DNA from: JAEZRQ01 sp049294415
GTDB lineage: Bacteria > Patescibacteriota > Patescibacteriia > Patescibacteriales > UBA12465
Assembly (NCBI GenBank): GCA_049294415.1
Contig: JBAQCS010000051.1
Span: forward strand, 1-14,915
Reading direction: 5' to 3'
DNA length: 14,915 nt
Both the position numbers and the translations under genes were made by a program. Below are positions 7,701-12,668 of this stretch, piece after piece. Numbering within the stretch: the stretch's first letter is position 1; the number at the start of each line of letters is the position of its first letter. The notes under the pieces were generated by a model. That model was not told where the DNA came from. It was given only the letters and a program-made list of their open reading frames with translations, and made no database searches.

Positions 7701-8541
7701 CCTGACCAACTAATTCCCAACCAAAAAGATTACCAGTTCCATCAGCGTCTTCAACTCCAAGAATTCTTGGTTGGAACATGCTAGCGGCACCAGTACCGCT
7801 ACCCAATTGAATATAACCAGAAGCCGTTGATCGAGAAATTTTTAACACTCCTTGTTGACTGCTTGTAATTTCCAAGGGGACACCTGGATTTGTTGTACCA
7901 ATACCGACATTACCGGTGTTTGTAAATGCTGCAATATCAGTTGTCCCAGTTCTTACTGATAAATAAGTAGGTGATGCTGGAGTATATAAACCAAAATAGG
8001 CATAGGCCATGTCTCCTAATAATGTCTCATGTGCCCCCCCACTATTTGCAAAAATTTCTCCACTTCCCAAAACATGCAATTTTCTTTCTGGAGCCGTCGT
8101 TCCAATTCCCACATTTCCCGCATTAGTATTATTAATATTAGTTCCGTTCATGACCCAATAACCAACAGTTGAACCAGAGCCACCAGTAATCACTGAATTA
8201 ATATAACCCATGGTAGCAGCGTGTGAAACATCAGTTGGAGTTCCTACTACAACTGGTTGAGAAAAATAACCACCACCACTAACATTTAAAATATAAGAAG
8301 ATGAGGTAGCCGTATTGATACCAACAGAACCATTGATTCTGCCGCCACCAGTATTTAAAAAGTCTAATAGTAAATTATTCCATTCCACGGCAGTTAAGGT
8401 GCTGGTGGAATTTTTATAATAATCATTAACAACAGCGTTAGCTGGTGAAGAATCTAGCAAAGAAAAGAATGCCAGTAAAACAAAAAAACCGGCAACTAAA
8501 AAGCGCCTTGCTATATTTTTCTTGTTAGCTTTTTTATTCAT
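1711..8541 (-). CDS. Giant secreted fibre-like repeat protein (2276 aa) with phage-tail-fibre-like motifs
   Basis: A Sec signal peptide is clear: basic N-terminus, hydrophobic core (14-29), and predicted cleavage after SSPANA at residue 36. The protein then carries phage-tail-fibre-like VGTPTDVSHAATMGYINS (about 100-117), 23 repeats of consensus GNVGIGTT.P..KL.V (residues about 70-2070), and six repeated modules of 47-70 residues. Between the repeats lie unique beta-rich segments, one of them discoidin-like (about 1560-1712). Near the C-terminus is the tail-fibre-type motif YLPLAGGSLTGDLNMGG (from 2112), then a unique domain (about 2145-2276) containing REYVIDFDTIEVGSDLW and ending WPTKALNQTEKAGFVIE. 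I see no S74 peptidase/chaperone domain, LPXTG signal or membrane anchor, so how it attaches is unknown. Inferred role: an elongated, possibly trimeric surface adhesin or host/particle-binding fibre. It has a strong promoter and a ~31-nt leader without a Shine-Dalgarno. Three in-frame G7-G8 tracts are present. Confidence 0.85.
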   Translation of the reverse strand: MNKKANKKNIARRFLVAGFFVLLAFFSLLDSSPANAVVNDYYKNSTSTLTAVEWNNLLLDFLNTGGGRINGSVGINTATSSSYILNVSGGGYFSQPVVVGTPTDVSHAATMGYINSVITGGSGSTVGYWVMNGTNINNTNAGNVGIGTTAPERKLHVLGSGEIFANSGGAHETLLGDMAYAYFGLYTPASPTYLSVRTGTTDIAAFTNTGNVGIGTTNPGVPLEITSSQQGVLKISRSTASGYIQLGSGTGAASMFQPRILGVEDADGTGNLFGWELVGQVDADLAGKLPAISIDGRNSSSALVNRPIFGVGSYIGGLSDYKLLINANGNVGIGTTNPNSILNIKSAFPEFNIETSSASARGAINFVTSGGNAWRLGSYISTAEDGNFEIVEGAASRLYIKPGGNVGIGNASPGTKLDVTGSFRNSLATTHTLLGSAGNVVVMADNTGTLYSTPLATFVSSNSLDLWEGAKNGNIWNGDAGAGNVGIGRTNPSQKLHVEGVSAAETQLLSYETNAPQIVLNHSSAGWGLIQNNAAGKWSLGYNGTTAFDTLGTSVLTWTNGGNVGIGTTNPTYGKLQIVGGNIIVNRPSNKVDNNAVSEFPAFEINNSFAATQSGYVRAYYPTYNNLLFGADYDGNIGGVPPNIQFGGVSTPRLTIVNNGTGVGNIGIGLTNPGTKLDVAGSLRNSLATTHNLLGAAGNVVVMADNTGTLYSSPIDTFVSSNSLDLWKGTKNGNIWNGDAGAGNVGIGTTNPGHNLAVYSDNGTDMYLGHNNNTGTFPKVSALGFGSGAVSYGYANNGGTLTVTGSAQIAAIQSQSSGAETALAFYTTTGGSVQERMRILNGGNIGVGTTGPSARLNIAGPLGSIVGGGGSSIKMTNTDTSNYSSISAGIVGISNSGMEFSVDGTSRMVINSSGNVGIGTTGPGGNLQIGDSPGSGGTGALFSGFTGVSHGSVKLYAYASNNPTVQICTDSNGGTGSCLTYFNAAAGNVGIGLTNPGTKLDISGSFRNSLATTHSLLGAAGNVVVMADNTGTLYSTPLATFASANSLWGGTKNGNIWNGDAGVGNVGIGTTAPTASLHILKTSDNYSTPAVRITGKSLANTGDDVNGFGLYLSYNLAGNRQFVFADTESGAGTRFASGSIDGFNVLSQTRQDLTIGTETNGVHIASAIGNTQFSVNNVSGTASKIVTEIKGAAGQSGNYLNISSSGGAGDIMSVRSSGNVGIGTTNPGQKLHVAGTGNTYIEVSNGTNNGYFGKISDASTIQSDDDITFRPGSTESMRLLSTGNVGIGITNPGTKLDVAGSFRNSLATTHSLLGAAGNVVVMADNTGTLYSTPLATFTSANSLWGGTKNGNIWNGDAGVGNVGIGVTGPGAKLHINDANYNQFTLKVQSAAANNLNGWGGIGFSGEDANTKGAIIFQSLGTSYSRGNMIFALNNALDQTGASPANAVMTLTPSGSVGIGTTAPSELLHISKSASADDVTAFIENTAYDAGSNTRLLLSTKGTDGNPYQASIVNRQTGSQAGDLIFQTIGNDRVTIQQGGNVGIGTNNPRATLEVGANDGVSASIVAGNIIEVAGQSDVAQAADITVTAGTLVDGGPTAKNGRGYWDIPSFPATITFNTRGWWTYAGMSFTAANVHNFPAGGGNKLPANFLVEASADGVSWSTVENVTGYTSALYYKNSVLGGSGQWIRITATAPQSGETTAKLANVQIFNGQRTGKGPFSLSAEGHAVFLGGNVGVGSIIPGTKLDVSGSSRNSLATTHSLLGAAGNVVVMADNTGTLYSTPLATFTSANSLWGGTKNGNIWNGDAGVGNVGIGTTAPEGKLQINASDDSVAPALALRQSNNIDSGFDFKLDQLVDGKLFIDRMNEGVASNLMTWDRSSGNVGIGTTNPTSLLHLNVASGDNLIKVNTQSSASNWIGMSLTYLNSEYFAIKGNVNSGELRIGGINPSGYYTTIYSNGAQTMSVAAGNVNFPGSGIWNSSGNVGIGTTPNTKLSILGGDDASGAGVLELRTSGGTNLKIGGNTTYSWIQSHSSLPLHINDLGNNVILNLGGGSVGIGITNPGTKLDVSGSLRNSLATTHSLLGAAGNVVVMADNTGTLYSTPLATFASSITGDYLPLAGGSLTGDLNMGGNDILNINKLTVNTIDPLYNIKGTNYSTFAPSIAGGVKEEYTGRADIKAKSSTDGVREYVIDFDTIEVGSDLWVWRHTVDFSDKNVEVLITPYGGFAQVYSSIKDNKIIFKADRAVSVHYRLSGRRVDWKSWPTKALNQTEKAGFVIE
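2221..7302 (-). repeat. Six copies of a 47-70-residue coding module within the giant protein gene
   Basis: Copies lie at 7093-7302, 6313-6522, 5350-5553, 4462-4665, 3115-3318 and a shortened last copy at 2221-2361 (protein residues 414-483, 674-743, 997-1064, 1293-1360, 1742-1809, 2061-2107). Each begins GTKLDV.GS.RNSLATTH, continues LLGAAGNVVVMADNTGTLYS, and the five full copies end KNGNIWNGDAG.G, directly followed by a GNVGIG repeat. The first two copies have a two-residue-longer linker (SLDLW for SLW). Protein identity is high while many synonymous bases differ, indicating older duplications kept by selection on the protein. The last copy replaces the W.G.KNGNIWNGDAG part with the tail-fibre-like segment that leads into the C-terminal domain. 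Confidence 0.92.
2344..8334 (-). repeat. Twenty-three short GNVGIGTT.P repeats in the giant protein
   Basis: The consensus is GNVGIGTTNPG.KLHV, with variants such as GSVGIGTTAPSELLHI, GNIGVGTTGPSARLNI and GNVGVGSIIPGTKLDV; the first is divergent (GSVGINTATSS). Spacing varies from about 50 to 200 residues because unique segments are inserted. Each repeat ends in an alternating hydrophobic strand, in keeping with a beta-fibre stalk. Six of the 23 lead straight into the long modules. Counts are from reading the translation by eye. Confidence 0.88.
3400..3870 (-). other. Discoidin (F5/8 type C)-like domain encoded within the giant protein
   Basis: Residues about 1560-1712 differ from the rest of the fibre and are about 150 residues long. 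Typical discoidin-fold hallmarks can be read: YWDIPSFPATITFNTRGWW, then FLVEASADGVSWSTVENV, then SGQWIRITATA and a closing ANVQIFNG strand. In that family these belong to a beta-jelly-roll that often binds sugars or lipids. The match is from memory of the family pattern and is moderate. Confidence 0.5.
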
Positions 8542-8578
8542 AGTCTATAACCAAAAGCTGACTTTCGAACTTATTTAA

Positions 8579-8607
8579 ATTATAGCAATTATTAAGCTTC
8601 ATGGCAA
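8579..8607 (-). promoter_or_regulatory. Near-consensus sigma-70 promoter for the giant surface protein
   Basis: On the minus strand TTGCCA (8607-8602) and TATAAT (8584-8579) are separated by exactly 17 bases. Transcription would start near 8572, leaving a ~31-nt leader before ATG 8541. It is the best promoter in the window, suggesting strong expression. Confidence 0.8.
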
Positions 8608-8815
8608 AGGATTTTATACAAAAAATAGTATGCGAAACATCAATAATGACGGCTATTTTCGAGACTTAAATTTAATAATAGAATAGATAACACTTAATTA
8701 ATTTAATAAATAATGATTTGTAAGTCTTCCCCCCTTCACTTATAAGTCAGCTTATAATTCCTATGAGCCAAAAATAAATCAAGAAGGGGATGATTAAAAA
8801 ATAATTAATTAAAAC
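8608..8815. other. AT-rich intergenic region with a structured element and no gene
   Basis: No coding region is convincing here. CCCCTTC (8731-8737) can pair with GAAGGGG (8783-8789), enclosing a hairpin TTATAAG-TCAG-CTTATAA (8740-8757); the C- and G-runs stand out in AT-rich DNA. A TATAAT also reads on the plus strand at 8753-8758, facing the hairpin at 8816-8842, which has a T-run on both strands. A weaker 7-bp AT-rich inverted repeat lies at 8622-8628/8653-8659. A leader RNA, a small plus-strand RNA or a protein-binding site are all possible; none is shown. Confidence 0.4.
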
Positions 8816-8842
8816 AAAAGCAGCTCTAGTTGAGCTGCTTTT
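8816..8842 (-). terminator. Rho-independent terminator of the minor-pilin operon
   Basis: An 11-bp perfect stem, AAAAGCAGCTC / GAGCTGCTTTT, with a 5-nt loop touches the stop codon of the PilX-like gene. On the minus strand it is followed by TTTTGTTTT; on the plus strand by TTTTT, so it could work in both directions. Confidence 0.88.
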
Positions 8843-9201
8843 TAAAAATTAAGTTCAATGCCACGTTTTGTCACGCCATACGCCCCCGTCGAAGTTAAAG
8901 TAATTGGACTCCATTGCGTATAATCCACTACAAATGACCCAGCGTATCCATTAGGCATAACTCCCACCAAAAAATTAGGTCTCAAATCAAAAGGATCTAA
9001 ATCATAACCCATTTTTCTAACCTTATATAAAGAATATTCTGCTCCACTTTCAGCTGCAAAATAAGCACGCGATGAATCATATTGCAAAGCACTAGAACGA
9101 AGTCCAGCCATTACTAAATAAGAGCCAGCAAAAGCTACTACCATGATTCCTGATAGTAAAAATAAAGTTAAAAGTATAGCGCTGCCCTTTTTAGGTTTCA
9201 T
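8842..9201 (-). CDS. PilX-like minor pilin / type IV pilus assembly protein
   Basis: This 119-residue protein begins MKPKKGSAILLTLFLLSGIMVVAFA, a short basic leader followed by one hydrophobic helix, as in PilX/GspK-type minor pilins. It lacks the Glu five residues after the likely cleavage Gly6, common in this subtype. The signature SSRAYFAAESGAEYSLYKVRK (about 43-63), the amphipathic helix with AAESG.E, is the typical PilX N-terminal motif. The remainder is a short beta-rich globular part, much smaller than in proteobacterial PilX. It is the last gene of the operon, three bases after the previous stop, and a terminator overlaps its stop codon. It probably joins the other minor pilins in a complex that primes or tips the pilus. 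Confidence 0.75.
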   Translation of the reverse strand: MKPKKGSAILLTLFLLSGIMVVAFAGSYLVMAGLRSSALQYDSSRAYFAAESGAEYSLYKVRKMGYDLDPFDLRPNFLVGVMPNGYAGSFVVDYTQWSPITLTSTGAYGVTKRGIELNF

Positions 9202-9204
9202 AAA

Positions 9205-9771
9205 TTAATTAGCTTTATAATAACGTGAAGTCAAAGTAGTTTGAATACGCATTTGTGATTTAGCACTATCTTTACCAATCGCATGAGCTACTAATTCCAT
9301 CGTCACAGTTGGCTGAGTAAAATCAGCCCCGCCCTCCGGACGAGTTATAAAATGCAATTCATCAATCACAATTTTCATCGGCGAAATATAATTAGAATTT
9401 GCTCCGCGCGTAATTTTAAAACGTTGCACACCATTATTTGTCTCTAATGAATATTGTACACACTCACCGTGATAATTTAAAAAAGATAAACTATCTATAT
9501 TAGAACTAACGGCCGCTGTTTTATAAATATCAGTATTACCTAGTGTCAAACAAGTGCCATTATTACGCTTAGCCATTCTAATTTCTTTAGCTGTAACTTC
9601 TAAGAAATATTTTAAACTCTCTTCCACATTTTGCGTGGCAATCGCTCCGCGCTGACTATCAATAACTAATTTAAAAATATCTAAAGCGGCCGTTAAGATA
9701 ATACCAAATAAAGCGGTAGCAACTAGTACCTCAATTAAAGAAAAGCCTGATTTTTTATTTTTTATTTTCAT
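9205..9771 (-). CDS. PilW/PulJ-like prepilin (minor pilin)
   Basis: From ATG 9771 the protein has 188 residues and begins MKIKNKKSGFSLIEVLVATALFG: a basic leader, prepilin cleavage after Gly9, Phe10 as the mature first residue and Glu14 as the conserved Glu5, then the hydrophobic N-terminal helix. The region EESLKYFLEVTAKEIRMAKR continues the amphipathic helix and the C-terminal part is beta-rich with two Cys. The frame stays open to a TTG at 9783, but GGAG at 9781-9778 sits six bases before ATG 9771, so the ATG is preferred. The start is two bases after the stop of the PilV-like gene, indicating translational coupling. It is a PilW/PulJ-type subunit by motif and operon position, not by detailed similarity. 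Confidence 0.8.
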   Translation of the reverse strand: MKIKNKKSGFSLIEVLVATALFGIILTAALDIFKLVIDSQRGAIATQNVEESLKYFLEVTAKEIRMAKRNNGTCLTLGNTDIYKTAAVSSNIDSLSFLNYHGECVQYSLETNNGVQRFKITRGANSNYISPMKIVIDELHFITRPEGGADFTQPTVTMELVAHAIGKDSAKSQMRIQTTLTSRYYKAN

Positions 9772-9773
9772 AA

Positions 9774-10280
9774 TTATCTCCAATCAAAAAGTAGAGTTCG
9801 CAGTTCATAACGATAAGGGTGATTACGATCATTCCAAGTAACTAGTGCCCTAACTTCTAGAGGGTCACCTTCAAAAACTGGTTTATCCAAATAAATTTCT
9901 CTCGTAAAAATAGTCGGCACCGCGCCTGATTCTGTGCCAGTTAAATTTATATAATAACCATTATATAAATAAATTAAACCATCGCCAGTTTGAGTTGGTT
10001 TACTAGCCCGGTAATCAATATAATATTTACCATTAGCTAAATCTTTATCAAACAGCGTGCCATTACCAGCTCGCCAATTAGCATCTCTAGTTTGTCTAAT
10101 TAGTTCTATGCCCTCCTGAGCTAAGTTATAAGCAATTAAATTATTTTTATTAACACTCTGAGCTTGAATATTTTGAATAATTAAAGAAACCAATCCTAAC
10201 ATCGCAATCGACACAATAAAAAGCACCGCCAACACTTCGATTAAAGTAAATCCCGCCTGATTGTTATTATTATTTTTCAT
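9774..10280 (-). CDS. PilV-like prepilin (minor pilin)
   Basis: A 168-residue prepilin: leader MKNNNNNQAG, cleavage after Gly10, then FTLIEVLAVLFIVSIAMLG with the conserved Glu15. The sequence NLAQEGIELIRQTRDANWRAG (about 48-68) is the PilV-like pattern common in Patescibacteria minor pilins. The rest is a beta-rich globular domain ending RYELRTLLFDWR. Its start is one base after the stop of the GspH-like gene, and AGAGG lies about 12 bases upstream, somewhat far for a ribosome binding site. It should be processed by a prepilin peptidase, not encoded here, and be a minor component of the type IV pilus. Confidence 0.82.
   Translation of the reverse strand: MKNNNNNQAGFTLIEVLAVLFIVSIAMLGLVSLIIQNIQAQSVNKNNLIAYNLAQEGIELIRQTRDANWRAGNGTLFDKDLANGKYYIDYRASKPTQTGDGLIYLYNGYYINLTGTESGAVPTIFTREIYLDKPVFEGDPLEVRALVTWNDRNHPYRYELRTLLFDWR
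9778..9781 (-). promoter_or_regulatory. Ribosome binding site deciding the PilW-like start
   Basis: GGAG on the minus strand lies six bases before ATG 9771 and within the last codons of the upstream gene. It rules in favour of this ATG over the in-frame TTG at 9783. Confidence 0.7.
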
Positions 10281-10281
10281 G

Positions 10282-10827
10282 TTAGTCTATTACCTCTACT
10301 AAGCCTAAAAAATTAACGCGCACTGTTTTAATAGAATTAGTTTTAGCGTCCCGCAACACAATATCAACGCTAGTGCTACTAGAGACACCATTGTAAATGG
10401 TAGTAATTGGATCTGGTGGTAAAAAAGTTATATTAGCTGGACTGACAGACAAAGCATAAATACTAATATTGGTTGGTAAGTATGTAGCTTGCGCTCCGAA
10501 ACCTTCAATAGCCTCGCCGCTATCATATTTTTTATTACCATCTTTATCAGCAAAAATAACGTATTGATTATTACCTAGATTATTTAAATCAAAACGAACA
10601 CCCCAACCACCAGCTGGCACATAAGTAGAAGATGAGGTGCCATATTTAGCTAAACCCAAAGCATAGTTCTGCGCTAAATGAATATCGGCTACCATTTTTT
10701 GAGCTGTCATTGTTAAATCGGTACGACGATTAGCCGAACTATAATTTGCTAAAAACAAACCAGTCACCATGCCGATAATGGTAATAGAAACGATTAATTC
10801 AAGTAGGGTAAAGCCGTCTTTTTTCAT
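10282..10827 (-). CDS. GspH/FimT-like prepilin (minor pilin) with an EF-hand-like loop
   Basis: Starting at ATG 10827 the protein has 181 residues and begins MKKDGFTLLELIVSITIIG: cleavage after Gly5, Glu10 as the conserved Glu5, then the N-terminal helix. An upstream in-frame ATG at 10872 would add 15 residues with two Cys and overlap the previous gene by 41 bases, so it is rejected. TAQKMVADIHLAQNYAL (41-57) is the helix typical of GspH/FimT-type minor pseudopilins, and VRVNFLGLVEVID is the typical last strand. Residues 94-105 (DKDGNKKYDSGE) match a calcium-binding EF-hand loop with Asp/Asp/Asn/Asp/Glu at positions 1, 3, 5, 9 and 12. The start is four bases after the stop of the secreted protein gene. 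Confidence 0.82.
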   Translation of the reverse strand: MKKDGFTLLELIVSITIIGMVTGLFLANYSSANRRTDLTMTAQKMVADIHLAQNYALGLAKYGTSSSTYVPAGGWGVRFDLNNLGNNQYVIFADKDGNKKYDSGEAIEGFGAQATYLPTNISIYALSVSPANITFLPPDPITTIYNGVSSSTSVDIVLRDAKTNSIKTVRVNFLGLVEVID

Positions 10828-10831
10828 AAAC

Positions 10832-12205
10832 TTACTTAGTTGGTTTAATTTCTTTCCACAAAGGCAAAGCATAATTTACATCCAAGGCCGTGGTGGAAGT
10901 AGAACAAGTATAAGGAGCATCATCAGTTAATTCTAATGTAACAATAGTACTAGTGGACGCGCGACCAAAAATAATAGTAGTGGAAGCTGTAGTAGTAGAA
11001 GTAATCACTGCCCTATCATCACCGGTCACTGACCATCTAAATAAACAAATACCACCGGAACATGGTTGTAGCACCTGACCATCATTATAATAAGATGAGG
11101 AGTTACCATCAAAAGGGGTCGAAGTACCAATCGCTATTTCGCCGGGCGGATAAGTAAAGCTTGGTAAAGGAAAATTATGTTTATAAGTAGCAAAGGTTTT
11201 AGAATTACCAATCTGCACATTACGAGCAGCGTTATCAGTTAAAACATCTTTAACAATTCCAGCCTTATTAACATCAAATTGATACCACGGTGTTGACGAA
11301 CCAGCTGTATCCCATAACTGCACAAACCAATAATAAGCTTGATTTAAAGTTAAACCAGTGACAATGGCTTGATTAGACGAACTCATAATCTTACCAGAAT
11401 TATAAAAAGGAGTGCTGGTACTATTTACATTATTAACAATAATTTGATAAGCCCCTTGCGTACCGCTTCTGCGATTCCAAGATAACACCGCCTTATTAGT
11501 AATTCTGGAATCACAAACTTGTTGAGGTGCCCAATTAGGAGCTATGAGTTGGCGAACTTCTAAAGGACCGATTCTAACGGCATAAGGATTAGTTCCGCAA
11601 CTACCATCATTAGTACAATTAAAACTAATAGCTTGACCGATACCAGAGATAGTAGAGGAAGCATAGCCAGAAAAAATACCAGGAACGCCAGCGGTATAAT
11701 TAGAAATACCCGTGGTAGGTGAGGTGGCAGAATCATTAAGTTTAATCCAGTCGCCAGTTGTAACTACTCTAGCCCAGCCATAAACTTTTTCCGTATTTTC
11801 ATTATAACAAGCCGTGCAATTATTACCGGCATTACAAGCACTCTGACAAGATGCTTCAAATAAATAATCTGGCGCCGTGGCTCCATTAAAATCAATAAAG
11901 CCTAAAATAGAATTCCAAGCTTGGCCGGAAAAATTATTATTTACATCCAAATGAACGCCGTGTTGCGACATAGAACAAGGCGTAATAAAAAAAGTAAAAG
12001 GAAAAGTAAAAGTAAAACGACCAGCAAAACTATCATCCAAACAATTCATGCTGATATAACCATAGGAACTGTTATAAGCCCAACCTCTAATGTTATGACT
12101 GGCATTGGCCTGCACTTCACTCTTAGGATATAATAAAAAGGCGGCTGAAAATATCAGCAGGCTTAAAAATATTTTGGAGTAACTTAATTTACCAAATTTC
12201 AACAT
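10832..12205 (-). CDS. Secreted repeat protein heading the minor-pilin operon, candidate pilus-associated adhesin
   Basis: This 457-residue protein has a signal peptide (hydrophobic 11-25, likely cleavage after VQANA at 35). The N-terminal part holds four related segments of the form GWA(Y/W)..(15 residues)..G(Y/W)I.(F/M)N: at about 40-54, 93-107, 142-157 and 179-196. A Cys cluster C-x3-C-x5-C-x2-C lies at 120-133 within 12 Cys in total, which suggests disulfides or metal binding. Residues about 222-312 resemble a fibronectin type III domain (AVLSWNRR..., IVTGLTLNQAYYWFVQLWD). Residues about 345-445 resemble a PKD-type or Ig-like fold (LFRWSVTGDD..., TIVTLELTDD). I do not recognise a named family. 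As first gene of the operon before four minor pilins, it could be a pilus-tip or surface adhesin comparable in role to PilY1, which is inference from context only. Confidence 0.75.
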   Translation of the reverse strand: MLKFGKLSYSKIFLSLLIFSAAFLLYPKSEVQANASHNIRGWAYNSSYGYISMNCLDDSFAGRFTFTFPFTFFITPCSMSQHGVHLDVNNNFSGQAWNSILGFIDFNGATAPDYLFEASCQSACNAGNNCTACYNENTEKVYGWARVVTTGDWIKLNDSATSPTTGISNYTAGVPGIFSGYASSTISGIGQAISFNCTNDGSCGTNPYAVRIGPLEVRQLIAPNWAPQQVCDSRITNKAVLSWNRRSGTQGAYQIIVNNVNSTSTPFYNSGKIMSSSNQAIVTGLTLNQAYYWFVQLWDTAGSSTPWYQFDVNKAGIVKDVLTDNAARNVQIGNSKTFATYKHNFPLPSFTYPPGEIAIGTSTPFDGNSSSYYNDGQVLQPCSGGICLFRWSVTGDDRAVITSTTTASTTIIFGRASTSTIVTLELTDDAPYTCSTSTTALDVNYALPLWKEIKPTK

Positions 12206-12211
12206 ACTAAC

Positions 12212-12220
12212 ATTATAACA
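12212..12220 (-). promoter_or_regulatory. Extended -10 promoter of the minor-pilin operon, probably leaderless
   Basis: On the minus strand TGTTATAAT gives a TGn extension and a perfect -10 hexamer (12217-12212). Six bases separate it from ATG 12205, so transcription would start at or beside the A of the start codon. No good -35 is seen. The hexamer contains the stop codon of ybeY (12215-12213). Confidence 0.6.
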
Positions 12221-12668
12221 CTTTTTTTAAAAAATCGCGGCCCAGAGTTAACATCTCTTGGCGTTCATTTTCCTCGTGATCATCATAGCCAACTAAATGA
12301 AGCAAGCCGTGAACTAAAATAAAATAAAAAAGATAATTTTCAGCCTTGGTCACACTACGCAACGGATAAGTAAAGCCACAAAATTCTAAAATCTCTTTAT
12401 ACTTAGAAAGTTTCTTCAATTCATGAGGATTAATTAAAACCTCACCCAGCAAATTCCCCTCCCATTCCGCTCCAGCAAATGACAAAACATCAGTTGTGGC
12501 ATCCTTACCGCGATAACTATTGTTTAGCGACTTCATGCGACTCTTACTAATAATAGCAATTGAAACGTCAACTTCACTTTTCTTAAAGCAACGCAAAAAA
12601 GCCTCGCTATAGGCGGTAATTTTTGTTTTAGAAATTTTAACTCTAGTAGTATTACTAATTTCAATCAT
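12213..12668 (-). CDS. ybeY: Endoribonuclease YbeY (rRNA maturation factor)
   Basis: This 151-residue protein has the normal YbeY length and hallmarks: MKSLNNSYRGKDATTDVLSF (45-64), LLGEVLIN (73-80) and the zinc site HGLLHLVGYDDHEE (120-133). YbeY is a metal-dependent RNase acting in 16S rRNA 3'-end maturation and ribosome quality control. His120 and His124 fit the H-x3-H motif. The usual third His (H-L-x-G-Y-D-H) is Asp130 here, with His131 one residue later. The start overlaps the stop of the FemAB-like gene by ATGA, with GAAGG five bases upstream. The two genes are probably co-transcribed; the next operon's promoter lies over the ybeY stop codon. Confidence 0.93.
   Translation of the reverse strand: MIEISNTTRVKISKTKITAYSEAFLRCFKKSEVDVSIAIISKSRMKSLNNSYRGKDATTDVLSFAGAEWEGNLLGEVLINPHELKKLSKYKEILEFCGFTYPLRSVTKAENYLFYFILVHGLLHLVGYDDHEENERQEMLTLGRDFLKKVL

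Noticed and set aside
1711..8541. Prophage tail region
   Set aside because: No capsid, tape-measure, terminase, integrase or lysis genes nearby, and the protein has a Sec signal peptide.
8622..8659. Possible terminator upstream of the giant gene promoter
   Set aside because: The 7-bp AT-only stem with a 24-nt loop is too weak to call.
9205..9783. Longer PilW-like gene starting at TTG 9783
   Set aside because: The TTG overlaps the GGAG that serves ATG 9771; the ATG gives a normal prepilin leader and a two-base gap to the upstream gene.
10282..10872. Longer GspH-like gene starting at ATG 10872
   Set aside because: The added 15 residues overlap the upstream gene and give an unusual prepilin leader; ATG 10827 gives MKKDG before the cleavage site.
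11921..12133. Plus-strand Lys/Arg-rich open frame
   Set aside because: Antisense to the signal-peptide protein; composition is an artefact of AT-rich antisense reading.
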